Source of the DNA: Spirochaetota bacterium
Lineage (GTDB): Bacteria; Spirochaetota; B62-G9; DRHN01
Assembly: GCA_011049595.1 (NCBI GenBank)
Contig: DRHN01000219.1
Coordinates: 1 to 37,827 of the forward strand
Reading direction: 5' to 3'
Length of the DNA stretch: 37,827 nucleotides
Part shown: piece by piece, positions 8,801 to 16,554 of the stretch
How positions within the stretch are numbered: position 1 is the stretch's first letter
How the letters are laid out: the number at the start of each line of letters is the position of its first letter
Made by a program: the position numbers and the translations under genes
The notes under the pieces: generated by a model
What the model was told of the DNA's origin: nothing
The model's input: the letters and a program-made list of their open reading frames with translations, nothing else
Database searches by the model: none

Positions 8801-9052
8801 TTTAAAAATTGCAGAAAAAAAAGCGGTTTCATCTTCATCCCTGTCGACAACAGCCTGCAGCCTGTCAAACAGCTTCCTGCGGATCTCATTCGCGGCCAGA
8901 TTGGTAAAAGTAATAGCAATTATCTCCGAAGGCCCGATCCCGTCCAGGAGCATGGTAATAAGCCTGGTTGTCAGCGCGAAAGTCTTCCCGCTACCCGCCG
9001 ATGCGCTGAGTGCAACCGATAAGTCAGGATCGTATATTTCGTCTGCGTTCAT
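5843..9052 (-). CDS. addA: AddA/RecB-like helicase-nuclease subunit
   Basis: 1,069 residues. This is the UvrD-type (superfamily 1A) helicase and nuclease subunit of the AddAB complex, which unwinds and trims double-strand DNA ends to load RecA for recombination repair. Helicase motifs are in order: Walker A ASAGSGKT (17-24), ITFTNLAANE, VLIDEFQDTS near residue 385, FYVGDVKQSIYRWRGGD, TIHSSKGLEFHTVIVPF, and YVALTRAREN near residue 796. A C-terminal PD-(D/E)xK nuclease is shown by EIEILDFKTNR near residue 999. Its ATG overlaps the stop of addB by four bases (ATGA), so translation is coupled. Length is a little short for AddA (about 1,200) but complete in motifs. RecB is the alternative name, but the partner is AddB-like, with its own nuclease motif and iron-sulfur cysteines. 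Confidence 0.92.
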   Translation of the reverse strand: MNADEIYDPDLSVALSASAGSGKTFALTTRLITMLLDGIGPSEIIAITFTNLAANEIRRKLFDRLQAVVDRDEDETAFFSAIFKEKPEKIINMAGVLKNKLIKQFSLLQISTIHSFFTKLIRCFPGETGYLRDIFVIDEITKEKNVSESLELFYRKIAHNKTLLDRVFRFVSSYSGRVISTGGIIKEIYEEVDPKYYALKNMVEGGANYENIEDEFNKRRKALFSSAMTGRINYMTALMSKYIESHGENKNIQSFINSLDDFLKYRNINRFIGLTPFQRDEASPIVRYLKSVCDTLTPQSAGRLKETLSVIRESIINYLRAQMSYYMSTWMDIYRDVNSIYSEIKKKGQSIDFSDIELRAAEFLSDLKDFEYLGYRTGSRIRYVLIDEFQDTSRLEWDALEYIVRNGLSRGGKLFYVGDVKQSIYRWRGGDPWLFEKVRTKLSIPEKQLKYSYRQSPVLLNFVNKVFNNIQADPQSNFSYDEQSLPPGRANNDEGYVYIGQFGDRDELVDKTAVWIKLLQERGVNLDDIAVLCRKNSEIEEIEKCLIKKRLRYVSVGKSKMYRDFSVMDIVNILNFVLSPGEGIYLAGLLRSPIFRFSFDDLDMCRDENGALSLRAFASSRPRLYQTLEGFLSRSHYLSPSGFIRAVYEEFDVLNKYPRKTDVLLKLYEIAYTFENTYDAVTLYDFADYLQQNKENLSINISEERGVRLLTIHSSKGLEFHTVIVPFLTQPFKFRRDGSLIFNVDEKGHLKGAAIARSIYETYFSNSAEIMKIFEETEKSYRVDEINTLYVALTRARENLIVLPLTGGRGKSIGDVLVSSYDPSFKSEEGLYDSETGKPVPSPDVQGESAKSFKKFGVQIPSQKTSAYRKEFDDLLQDSKSHQDPGDTDKQSQRTGLLKGLIFHRSVEMIKKLPLEGEEIDELLMNALSCEGPGFTSSERKKAVDLARVSLINTVTDKRMEKYFGKKSYSEIITLSKSYRNFVGRIDKLVIGSEIEILDFKTNRVGTEEDLDKLTRYYCTQIDTYCRSLMKLYPGLPVSGYLYFTDAVYDRRLARVFHIENDGNRPIGM

Positions 9053-11742
9053 TCTTCAAGCACCCTGCAAATATTAAAGTAAGGACAGTACCTGCAGACC
9101 TCATAATCGGCAGCAAGCGAAACCCTGTCTTTCATGTTAAATGCGCGGAAAAAACCGGCGAGATGATCTTCAAAATCTGTCAGGTATTGATCAATTTTAT
9201 CAAACCTGACAACCATCTCTATATCCTTTTTATCCATTAGATCATAATAACACAAACCTTCGATCGGGTGGTCCGGGCAGGTTTTTTTGAAAAGAAGACC
9301 GTAAAATCCCAGCTGTACTTCTATAAAATCTTTTCGGGCGAAATGAAGGGCATTCGCAGGCAGCTTGCCGGTTTTGTAATCAACGATAATGTACCCGCCT
9401 GTTGGTGTTCTGTCTACCCTGTCGATCCTTCCCTGGATAGTGTATTTATCAGGGTCTATGCCTATTTCTACAGAAAAACTTTTTTCTATAAATTCCCGGC
9501 AAATGCTGTAACCGTCATTAAAACGTGACAGATCGTTTTTCACCACCTGCAGCAGGCTGCTTTTTAAAATTTTCTTTGCCAGGGCCTCTTCATTCGTGTA
9601 AAAAGTCCCTTTTGGGAAATTGGCTTCAAAAAGTTCATCGAACTTTTTCCCAAAGCTTTCAAACCTGCAGGGTCGATCTATTTCATCAAGATCACGGTAA
9701 AGTTCGGTGAAGATCGAGTGGACCTTTAGTCCGACGAGGTTTAATTCGATCTTTTTCGAGAGTGTTTCCTCTTCGTCAATATCGAGAATCCTTCCAATAT
9801 AATATCTGGTCTCACATTTTTTTATCCTGTCAAGGTCCAGTCTGGAGAACCTGTTGATCAGACGGGGCAGTACCGCGGCTTGCCCCTCCTTTTTGACAGG
9901 CGCGGCATCCTCCCGAAAGGATCTTACAGGGACCGATAAAATATCCGGGCTCCTTGATTGGATCCTGTAATAATCTGCAATATGGTAATAAAACCTGCTT
10001 CTAACATCTATTTCTCCTGTTTTATCGTTTATAGAAACGAGATATGCGGATTCGGCGGAATCTAAAATTCTCAACAGGTAATAGAGCTCCAGGTCCTCCC
10101 TGTCCAGAAAAGTCGGGAGTTTCAGGTCTTTTCTAAGATTTAAAGACAATAGAATATCGTTCTTTGCCTTCGCCGGGAGAAAATTTTCATTGAAAGAAGG
10201 TAGTATTACCGACCTGAACCTAATGCCCCTTGACTCGAGCAGCCCGATGATCTGGATACCGCGGCTGTATTCTCCCAGAACAGGGTATTTATTCGATCTC
10301 ACCTGTTCTAAAAATATGTCAAAGGGCTTCTCTCTCACTTCGATCTCAAGATCCTGAAGATCCAAAGCCGTGTTTAGCAGCGTCTCCTTTACAATGTTAA
10401 ACTCATATGTTTTTCTGCTGGTCAGCCCCTTAAAAAGTTTATCGAGGTTATCGTAAAGTTTGTCGAAGTTTTCTGATTCATATATATCTTTTAGAACAAG
10501 AAATGCCTCCTGTAAATTACTGCCGCCCGGCAAGTCCCTTATGGTCTTCAACGGGACACGGAATGTCCTGTCTTTGATTATTTTCTTTTTTAAACTTGCT
10601 AAATCCGCGGGTGTCTCCTTAATGCCGGCAGCTTCCCTAAAAAGAGCATTCCTGCATATCTCAAGAAAGACCGCAGAGTCAAAATCTGAATTAAAAAATC
10701 TATCGACAAGGCTTAGAAGACTGTATAGCGGGCTTTTTTTGACCGGAAGACCCTCCGAATAATTGACTGCCATCCCTAAAGACCTCAACGAATCGTAAAG
10801 CATTTCGCAAAACATGGAATCTATGTTGATAACTGCTATTTCATGCGGATCCGCACCTGCTTCGATCTCTTCCCGTATCACGGAAAGAACAGTCATCAGC
10901 TGGATTATCCTTGAAGATACTTCAAAATAAACCAGGCCCTTTTTTTTATCCTGGACGGGGGGGGGGACACTGCCGGGTCCTTTTTTTAAATACCCGAGAA
11001 GCCTGGAAAAGTCATAGCCCGATGTATCCTGATATATTACACTCAGTTTTTCCTTCGCGTTATCAAACAGTCTTTTCTCAAACCCGGTCAGCGCGAGGGG
11101 TGACACAAGAATAACATTATCGTATTCATAAAAAAATGCGCCGATTTCCTTTTTTGTCACACTCTGAAATAAAAAACTGCGATCAAATACACACGCCTCT
11201 CTCTGGACACGCAAATACATGCTGTACAAATCCCGCAGCACACCAAAGTGCTTTTTAAAACCGGAGTAGTACTCCTTGAACCCGTTTTCGGACAAAAAAT
11301 TTTCAGAATAAAAGTGTTCTGATTTAAAAAACTCCCCTATAGAAAGCCCTTCAGCGTTAAGCTCATCAAACGCGCTCCAGACCTGCTTCGCTGTGCTCTT
11401 AAAAGAAGAAAAACCTGATAAGAAGCCCCCGGGGAACAGACTTTCGACGCTGTCGGTTTTTTTGCAGGCCCTGTAAAACATTGACAACCTCTCGCTATCA
11501 TTCGCTATCTGATGTCCGAGGAACGCGGTGATGCGGGATGTAAGTTCCGTGATGGTGAGCAGGGACGGGGACATCAGATCATCTGTGTTATACGCTTCCA
11601 TCAGTTGAAATGCGAAGTAGCCTTTGAATCTCTGGGAAGGACAGACAATGAGAGTTCGGGCAGTTTCAAAATCGGAACTTTTTACGTAAGATGCCGTAAA
11701 ACCGGCCGGGTTTTCCTCAAAATTCAGTTGAATGGGCTTCAC
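9049..11742 (-). CDS. addB: AddB-like helicase-nuclease subunit
   Basis: 897 residues. It is the second subunit of the AddAB double-strand-break resection enzyme. It carries a second PD-(D/E)xK nuclease (YIIVDYKTGKLP, near residue 786). Four cysteines fit the AddB iron-sulfur cluster: C643 (KKCETRYYIG) before the nuclease core, and C883, C886 and C892 at the end (CRYCPYFNIC). The N-terminal position where a Walker A might be found reads VCPSQRFKGYF and has no GKT/S, so this subunit is probably not an active ATPase, as in several AddB groups. It starts three bases after the preceding stop and its end overlaps addA, so the two are co-translated. A tract of ten C (coding strand; 10957-10966) falls in a Pro-rich linker and is a potential slippage site. 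Confidence 0.88.
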   Translation of the reverse strand: MKPIQLNFEENPAGFTASYVKSSDFETARTLIVCPSQRFKGYFAFQLMEAYNTDDLMSPSLLTITELTSRITAFLGHQIANDSERLSMFYRACKKTDSVESLFPGGFLSGFSSFKSTAKQVWSAFDELNAEGLSIGEFFKSEHFYSENFLSENGFKEYYSGFKKHFGVLRDLYSMYLRVQREACVFDRSFLFQSVTKKEIGAFFYEYDNVILVSPLALTGFEKRLFDNAKEKLSVIYQDTSGYDFSRLLGYLKKGPGSVPPPVQDKKKGLVYFEVSSRIIQLMTVLSVIREEIEAGADPHEIAVINIDSMFCEMLYDSLRSLGMAVNYSEGLPVKKSPLYSLLSLVDRFFNSDFDSAVFLEICRNALFREAAGIKETPADLASLKKKIIKDRTFRVPLKTIRDLPGGSNLQEAFLVLKDIYESENFDKLYDNLDKLFKGLTSRKTYEFNIVKETLLNTALDLQDLEIEVREKPFDIFLEQVRSNKYPVLGEYSRGIQIIGLLESRGIRFRSVILPSFNENFLPAKAKNDILLSLNLRKDLKLPTFLDREDLELYYLLRILDSAESAYLVSINDKTGEIDVRSRFYYHIADYYRIQSRSPDILSVPVRSFREDAAPVKKEGQAAVLPRLINRFSRLDLDRIKKCETRYYIGRILDIDEEETLSKKIELNLVGLKVHSIFTELYRDLDEIDRPCRFESFGKKFDELFEANFPKGTFYTNEEALAKKILKSSLLQVVKNDLSRFNDGYSICREFIEKSFSVEIGIDPDKYTIQGRIDRVDRTPTGGYIIVDYKTGKLPANALHFARKDFIEVQLGFYGLLFKKTCPDHPIEGLCYYDLMDKKDIEMVVRFDKIDQYLTDFEDHLAGFFRAFNMKDRVSLAADYEVCRYCPYFNICRVLEE

Positions 11743-11745
11743 TTT

Positions 11746-12687
11746 TTAGTTTCCGATGTAGGGTTTGACAAACTTTTTTATATACCCTTTAACGAGTGAT
11801 GCTGAAAACTCAAGCCAGCTCAAAATTGACTTCTGAAATCTATCGGTCGGCCTGATCATGTTTATGTCTTCTATGCTTATTTTTACAAATCTGTCTTTCA
11901 TTGTATCACCCCAAATATTTTTGCATTCCTTGAAAATCAAGGGGAAAAGCCTTCTTGCAATTCTTGAGCCCGGAAGGAGGTCCTTTTGTAGATCAAGCAA
12001 TTCAAAAGGCACAGCTGATTCTATGATGCCGGTATAAAGCCCGTTTCCGTGCCAGAGGTGATATGCAACGAATCTCTCAAAATTAAGGTGATAATTGTAG
12101 GTAATGAAATACAGATCTTTTGCGTGAAACATTTTTTCAAAAAGGAACATCTCTGTAAAAGGTTTTGTATGGACCGGGGTCAATAAATCTTCGATATAAT
12201 GGATCGCCCGCGCGGAGAATCGAACACCCCAGTACATGTCCCTCCTGTTGAACGCGATTTGAGCAAGATCGAAAAAGTGTAAAGCCATCCTGTGAACAAT
12301 TCCGGCCCTAAATAAGAACAACCCGTACCTCAAATGTCTGTACCCCTGGCTCCCACCGGTAAGTGCCTGAAGAGGTGATATTTTTAACCCGCTGTCCATA
12401 CCCCAGTCCGGTTCGGCAGAGTACAGAGAAAGGACCTGGATCAATGGTACTTTTCCTTTTTTCGGATAACTGTACTTTATAAAATCGGTATAGTACTCGG
12501 ATTCATCGTATCTGGGATCATCAGACGCTACAACCGGCCTCCCGCCTTCACGATTCGATAGTTCATAATCCCCGCATATCGGCCTGGTTTCTGTGCCCTT
12601 ATAATTGTATGGTCTGATCAGGATCTCCTCTTCACCGATACCGGCACAGCGGGCGCATATATATGTGAGAACGTCGTGGGCTATCAT
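11746..12687 (-). CDS. Zinc-dependent phospholipase C / S1-P1 nuclease-like protein
   Basis: 313 residues. The best signature is RFSARAIHYIEDLLTPVHTKP (residues 157-176 contain most of it), which matches the zinc-ligand segment of bacterial zinc-dependent phospholipase C and P1-type nucleases (H-Y-x-x-D-x-x-x-P-x-H). Further candidate ligands are H4 in the N-terminal MIAHD, D94 in EPDWGMD, and H132, H137 and D140 in HRMALHFFDLA. Such enzymes bind three zinc ions and cleave phosphodiester bonds. No signal peptide is visible, so it would act in the cytoplasm or at the membrane face. It shares one base with the upstream stop (TAATG) and ends three bases before addB, within one operon. The substrate is unknown. 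Membership of the fold is reasonably likely, the activity is not shown. Confidence 0.65.
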   Translation of the reverse strand: MIAHDVLTYICARCAGIGEEEILIRPYNYKGTETRPICGDYELSNREGGRPVVASDDPRYDESEYYTDFIKYSYPKKGKVPLIQVLSLYSAEPDWGMDSGLKISPLQALTGGSQGYRHLRYGLFLFRAGIVHRMALHFFDLAQIAFNRRDMYWGVRFSARAIHYIEDLLTPVHTKPFTEMFLFEKMFHAKDLYFITYNYHLNFERFVAYHLWHGNGLYTGIIESAVPFELLDLQKDLLPGSRIARRLFPLIFKECKNIWGDTMKDRFVKISIEDINMIRPTDRFQKSILSWLEFSASLVKGYIKKFVKPYIGN

Positions 12688-13631
12688 TACAGATCGAGTT
12701 TCTTCCGTACCGTTATCACATCAAGAGGGGGAACCGCGATATTTTTCAGCATATTGTCCCGTTTTTGAATGACATAGATCGCATTTTCCTGCTGGACCGC
12801 GTTTACAGCGCCGTATATGTTCGAAGCGTACAATACTCCCTCCACGGCCGCAAGCACACCGCCCAGCACATACTGGCGTTCATAAAAAGCATAGACCGTT
12901 AAAGCTGCAAAGGCTGTATTCAACAGAAGGCTTCGAGCGCCGTCCGCCGGTCTGCCTGCATAAAAATGCCCGAGCCCGGGCACAATTGAAAGTATTCCTC
13001 CGAGGACCGGGCTCTTGTCCCTGTGGTCCATTGCCTCTTTCAATTCGATTTCAAGCAGACTTTTCATCCTAATAGTGCCCGGATCGGAGTTTAAGGCTTG
13101 AAATTCGTCCAGCTCTTCGGAGGCTTTTTCCCATTCCAGGTTGTAAATGTAGCCCGCCGCAGACATAAAAATGACGTAATCGTTCAACTCCCGGTTCAGC
13201 CCGAGGTCTAAATTCACGCAGGAAACCTGCATCTGCTCCTTCTGGACCTGAAAATCATAAAACATTTTCTGTCTGAACATAATGTTAAGCGAATGAAAGT
13301 AAGACTCGCACAAAAGATCATGTGTGTCGGCAAGGTATGGGCTGCCTTCGAGGTGGTTCGAAAGGGCTGAAAGAGAGCCCAGGGCGCTGTTGTGCTTGCC
13401 TGTGTTGGCATAGGAGAGCGCCACGAGCAACCTTAAATAGCTCGAGTAAAGGTCCTCGGGGTTGTGATAAATAAACCTGTTCAGCTCGATAATCGCGCCC
13501 GGATAATTTCCCGTTTTGTAAAGATAAACAGCATACCCGAAATCATTTTCACCGAAAAGAGACACCGGCTGCATAAAGGGGATTATGCTCGACAAAAACA
13601 ATAACAGGATGCATCTTTTAATCAGGATCAT
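12687..13631 (-). CDS. Secreted/membrane protein with TPR-like region and TM2-like C-terminal hairpin
   Basis: 314 residues. An N-terminal signal sequence (hydrophobic RCILLLFLSSIIPFMQPVSLF) precedes a helical region of about 170 residues that resembles tetratricopeptide repeats (AVYLYKTGNYPGAIIELNRF, LLVALSYANTGKHNSALGSL). The C-terminal part, from about residue 200, is a glycine-rich pair of hydrophobic segments (GGILSIVPGLGHFYAGRPAD followed by a long membrane stretch), as in TM2-domain and related small membrane modules. The role is unknown. It is translationally coupled to a YidD-like gene upstream (four-base overlap) and to a phospholipase-like gene downstream (one-base overlap). This suggests a joint envelope function. 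A periplasm-facing repeat domain anchored by a C-terminal hairpin is the most I can infer. Confidence 0.65.
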   Translation of the reverse strand: MILIKRCILLLFLSSIIPFMQPVSLFGENDFGYAVYLYKTGNYPGAIIELNRFIYHNPEDLYSSYLRLLVALSYANTGKHNSALGSLSALSNHLEGSPYLADTHDLLCESYFHSLNIMFRQKMFYDFQVQKEQMQVSCVNLDLGLNRELNDYVIFMSAAGYIYNLEWEKASEELDEFQALNSDPGTIRMKSLLEIELKEAMDHRDKSPVLGGILSIVPGLGHFYAGRPADGARSLLLNTAFAALTVYAFYERQYVLGGVLAAVEGVLYASNIYGAVNAVQQENAIYVIQKRDNMLKNIAVPPLDVITVRKKLDL

Positions 13632-14020
13632 TTATAATAATCCATCCTGTTGAAGATATAGTTGTGATAAATGGGGTCCTTATACGTGCCTTTCGGACTG
13701 TTATATCTGTAATATTTCAATGAGCTTTGACCCTCTCGGTAAAACAGCCGGTCAATGGTCATAAGGGTCCCCCAGATAAAACCGTATTGACTGTGAGCTT
13801 CTTTATAAAACTGCGAACAGGTCGGTGTCAGCATACACCTCGGCCCATCCTTTGGTGATATATGCTTCTGGTAGAACGTAATTATGTTCTGGACCGGGTT
13901 TTTTACCGGAAACTTTTCAGAAACGACAAGTAGATCGAAGGCGGACTGCGTACCGGCATGGGAGAGGGCGGGGGAAATTGTTGTTATCAGTATGGTGAGT
14001 AAAAAAAAGCTGTTTCTCAT
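13628..14020 (-). CDS. YidD-like (DUF37) protein with N-terminal signal sequence
   Basis: 130 residues. The core IITFYQKHISPKDGPRC then TPTCSQFYKEAHSQYG and G-x-L-x-x-x-R-L matches the YidD family, called membrane protein insertion efficiency factor. The family's conserved cysteines and the SP-x-x-GPRC-x-x-x-PTCSQ signature are present. Classical YidD is about 80 residues, lacks a signal peptide and sits between rnpA and yidC. This version has an N-terminal hydrophobic signal (FFLLTILITTISPALSHAG), an extra linker, and an unrelated setting with a TM2-like protein. It probably represents a secreted YidD-like branch whose job differs from YidC assistance. It is the first gene of the five-gene operon ending in addA. 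No strong ribosome binding site is visible before its ATG. Confidence 0.8.
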   Translation of the reverse strand: MRNSFFLLTILITTISPALSHAGTQSAFDLLVVSEKFPVKNPVQNIITFYQKHISPKDGPRCMLTPTCSQFYKEAHSQYGFIWGTLMTIDRLFYREGQSSLKYYRYNSPKGTYKDPIYHNYIFNRMDYYK

Positions 14021-14077
14021 AAATAATATGTAATTCGATTTTGTAAAAAAATCAATAAAATAATTGCCATAAACCGC

Positions 14078-14115
14078 ACACGTGTACTATACTTTATGTA
14101 GAACAGTTGTATAAT
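14078..14115 (+). promoter_or_regulatory. Candidate promoter and palindromic operator upstream of the Crp/Fnr gene
   Basis: The 112-base gap between divergent genes contains TATAAT at 14110-14115, 17 bases before the regulator's ATG, and a perfect eight-base palindrome ACACGTGT at 14078-14085. No good -35 box is seen at the right distance, which would fit an activator-dependent promoter. Self-regulation by the adjacent Crp/Fnr protein is a guess. Confidence 0.25.
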
Positions 14116-14132
14116 ATCACCGGGAGAAAATA

Positions 14133-14768
14133 ATGGAAAAAAGTACTTTGTTTGAGAGGTTTGGGCAGACGATCGCGCCCGGCAGGGTAATCTTTCAGGA
14201 GGGGGATGCCGGTGACACGATGTACATCATTCAGCATGGGAAGGTAAAGATCACAAAAAGAGTCTCTGAAGTGGATAAAATCCTCATGGTACTGGAAAAA
14301 GGCGACTTTTTCGGTGAAATGGCAATAATACGTCATATCAAGAGAACAGCGACTGCCACCGCGGTAGATACCTGCGGGCTGCTCACCTTCAATAGAGAAG
14401 GTTTTTTGAATATGATCAGTAAAAACACAAATATCGCAATGAACATAATAGATAAGCTATGCCTCAGGCTTGAAATAGCGGACAACCAGATAAGGGACCT
14501 CGCTAAAAGGGATCTGAAATCTCTTGTTATCAGCGCCTTGAACGATCTGAAAAGGGCTTCCACGGCAACGGACCAGGATGGGAATGTCCTGGTTTTAACT
14601 TATTTGCACACGATAAACAATATCGCCTCACAGATAAACTCATCGGCAAAAGAAGTGGAACAGGTAATAGACAGTCTGGTCGATACCCGTTTTCTCGCGA
14701 TAGAGGGCCAAATGATCAAAATAGTAGACACGAACGAACTGGAAAAACTGGCAGGCTATCTTAAGTAA
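14133..14768 (+). CDS. Crp/Fnr-family transcriptional regulator
   Basis: 211 residues in the normal Crp layout. An N-terminal cyclic-nucleotide-binding-type beta barrel (about 15-125) has VIFQEGDAGDTMYIIQHGKV and GDFFGEMAIIRHIKRTATATA. It is followed by a long dimerisation helix and a C-terminal winged-helix DNA-binding domain (about 145-205; IASQINSSAKEVEQVIDSL as the helix-turn-helix). There are no cysteine clusters of the Fnr type, so it is not an oxygen sensor of that class. The phosphate-binding cassette keeps GE and the R-T pair, so cyclic-nucleotide binding is possible but not certain. GGGAGAA lies just upstream of the ATG. It is divergent from the YidD-AddA operon, and a RimI-like gene follows 19 bases later. 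Confidence 0.88.
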   Translation: MEKSTLFERFGQTIAPGRVIFQEGDAGDTMYIIQHGKVKITKRVSEVDKILMVLEKGDFFGEMAIIRHIKRTATATAVDTCGLLTFNREGFLNMISKNTNIAMNIIDKLCLRLEIADNQIRDLAKRDLKSLVISALNDLKRASTATDQDGNVLVLTYLHTINNIASQINSSAKEVEQVIDSLVDTRFLAIEGQMIKIVDTNELEKLAGYLK

Positions 14769-14787
14769 TTAGCGTTAAATATACAAA

Positions 14788-15294
14788 ATGGACTACCCTG
14801 GCTGCTCACCGTCAATCATGATCGAAAAAGACCTCGATGAGGTCATAAAGATCGAAAATTATGTATTCAAACGTCCGTGGACAAAAAACTTTTTCAGGCT
14901 CATCATCTCCGATATGAACAACTATGTGCTCTCCCTTAAAAAGGGGAATATTCTTATCGGTTACGGCGGCTATCACTCTCTTAATAAAGACGCAAACTTT
15001 TTATTTAAAAAAAATGAACACACGCGGATAATTCATTTAATAAATATCGCGATCTGCCCGGGTTTTCAACACAAAGGGTACGGGACTTTCCTCATGAACA
15101 GGCTTTTAAACAGCGCCCGGGCCCAAAAGAGAGATTACTGCTACCTCGAGGCAAGAGGGTCAAACTCAAGGGCCCTTTCGTTTTACAAAAAGTTCGGATT
15201 TTCTATTATCGGCATAATTGAAAATTATTACCCTCAGGAGAAGGAAAACGCCCTGGTTCTGGGAAAAAACCTCTTGAATATACCGTCTTTATAA
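14788..15294 (+). CDS. GNAT acetyltransferase, RimI-like
   Basis: 168 residues. A GNAT-fold N-acetyltransferase with acetyl-CoA-binding motif A IAICPGFQHKGYGTFLMNRL (pattern Q/R-x-x-G-x-G/A) and motif B LEARGSNSRALSFYKKFGF. This is the pattern of RimI, which acetylates the N-terminal alanine of ribosomal protein S18. The N-terminal EIENYVFKRPWTKNFF-like part (here KIENYVFKRPWTKNFF) also matches RimI (E-x-x-x-F-x-x-x-W). No clear ribosome binding site precedes the ATG at 14788, and an internal ATG at 14818 is possible. It follows the Crp/Fnr gene by 19 bases, probably in the same transcript. Other GNAT substrates cannot be excluded. Confidence 0.78.
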   Translation: MDYPGCSPSIMIEKDLDEVIKIENYVFKRPWTKNFFRLIISDMNNYVLSLKKGNILIGYGGYHSLNKDANFLFKKNEHTRIIHLINIAICPGFQHKGYGTFLMNRLLNSARAQKRDYCYLEARGSNSRALSFYKKFGFSIIGIIENYYPQEKENALVLGKNLLNIPSL

Positions 15295-15329
15295 TCTTAA
15301 AAATACAAAAAATCAAAAGGAAAAATATG

Positions 15330-16379
15330 TCAGGCAATTGTGACATCCTTGCTGAGATAAACATCCTGGATGGCGTTCATCAGTCGGGCCCCATCCTTCA
15401 TGGGTCTCTGAAATGCCTTTCTTCCCGATATAAGCCCCATGCCGCCCGCTCTTTTATTGATTACCGCTGTCCTGATAGCCTGTACGAAGTCATCCTTTCC
15501 CGAAGACCCGCCTGAATTTATCATACCTGCCCGGCCCATAAAACAGTTGACAACCTGATACCTCGTCAGATCGATCGGATGGTCGGATGTGAGCTCTGAA
15601 TACACTTTATCATGAGTTTTCCCGAAATTCATCGCTGTGAATCCTCCATTACATTCAGCCTGTTTCTGTTTTATGATATCCGCCTGTATAGTTACCCCGA
15701 GATGATTGGCCTGACCGGAAAGATCCGCTGAAAGATGGTAATCATTCTCTTTAGTTTTAAATGCGTTGTTTCTCAAATATGCCCAAAGGACAGTGAACAT
15801 GCCGAGACTGTGAGCGTATTCAAAGGCTCCGGAGATTTCCTGGATCTGTCTTCCGGATTCATCCGAGCCGTAGTATATCGTAGCCCCGATTGCCGCCGCG
15901 CCCATATGGAAAGCCTGGTCAACACTCGCGAAGAGTACCTGGTCGAATTTATTTGGATACGAAAGAAACTCGTTGTGGTTTATCTTTACTATGAACGGTA
16001 TTTTGTGGGCATACTTCCGTGATACAGAGCCTAAAACGCCAAGCGTAGAAGCCACGGCGTTGCAATTACCCTCGATAGCAAGCTTAACAATATTTTCCGG
16101 GTCGAAATAAATGGGGTTTGGCGCAAAAGCACTGCCCGCTGAGTGCTCGATCCCCTGATCAACCGGAAGTATCGACAGATAACCGGTCCGGCCAAGCCTG
16201 CCGTTGCTGATCACGGATTGAAGGTTCCTCAAAACCGATGCGTTTCTATCCGTGTGAACAAGCACCCTGTCGATAAAATCAGGTCCGGGAAGATGAAGCC
16301 TTTCTTTTGGTACTGTGCTGCATTTATGTTCAAGAAGATCCCTTGCCTCTTCTCCGAGGAGTTGTTCAATATCAATCAT
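15330..16379 (-). CDS. fbaB: Class I fructose-bisphosphate aldolase, DhnA/FbaB type
   Basis: 349 residues. It cleaves fructose 1,6-bisphosphate to dihydroxyacetone phosphate and glyceraldehyde 3-phosphate (glycolysis and gluconeogenesis), using a Schiff base. Visible signatures of the archaeal/FbaB type are [15 protein letters not shown] (71-85), the lysine region QADIIKQK with K237 as the likely Schiff-base residue, and the phosphate-binding loop [12 protein letters not shown]. Length matches E. coli FbaB (350). A run of G about six bases before the ATG can serve as ribosome binding site. The gene stands alone between a convergent acetyltransferase and murG, so it is probably a single transcription unit. 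Confidence 0.93.
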   Translation of the reverse strand: MIDIEQLLGEEARDLLEHKCSTVPKERLHLPGPDFIDRVLVHTDRNASVLRNLQSVISNGRLGRTGYLSILPVDQGIEHSAGSAFAPNPIYFDPENIVKLAIEGNCNAVASTLGVLGSVSRKYAHKIPFIVKINHNEFLSYPNKFDQVLFASVDQAFHMGAAAIGATIYYGSDESGRQIQEISGAFEYAHSLGMFTVLWAYLRNNAFKTKENDYHLSADLSGQANHLGVTIQADIIKQKQAECNGGFTAMNFGKTHDKVYSELTSDHPIDLTRYQVVNCFMGRAGMINSGGSSGKDDFVQAIRTAVINKRAGGMGLISGRKAFQRPMKDGARLMNAIQDVYLSKDVTIA

Positions 16380-16554
16380 AAATGCCCCCTGGCTAATTAA
16401 TGAAGTTTTTAAAAACAGGATTATTCTTTCAGGATTATTTTTTATGGAAGAGCAAGTTTTATCAACTTGTCACAAAAACCCTTTATTCGTTAATGCTATT
16501 ACTTAAAACACAAAAATTCAATAGTTATTTTACCTTATCGTTAAAAGCCCGTTA

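Noticed and set aside
8156-9022. Open frame of 288 codons on the plus strand
   Set aside because: It lies entirely opposite the helicase motifs of addA, including Walker A, so it is an antisense shadow.
11630-11700. Walker A motif in the N-terminal part of AddB
   Set aside because: The segment LIVCPSQRFKGYF lacks the GK[ST] needed for ATP binding.
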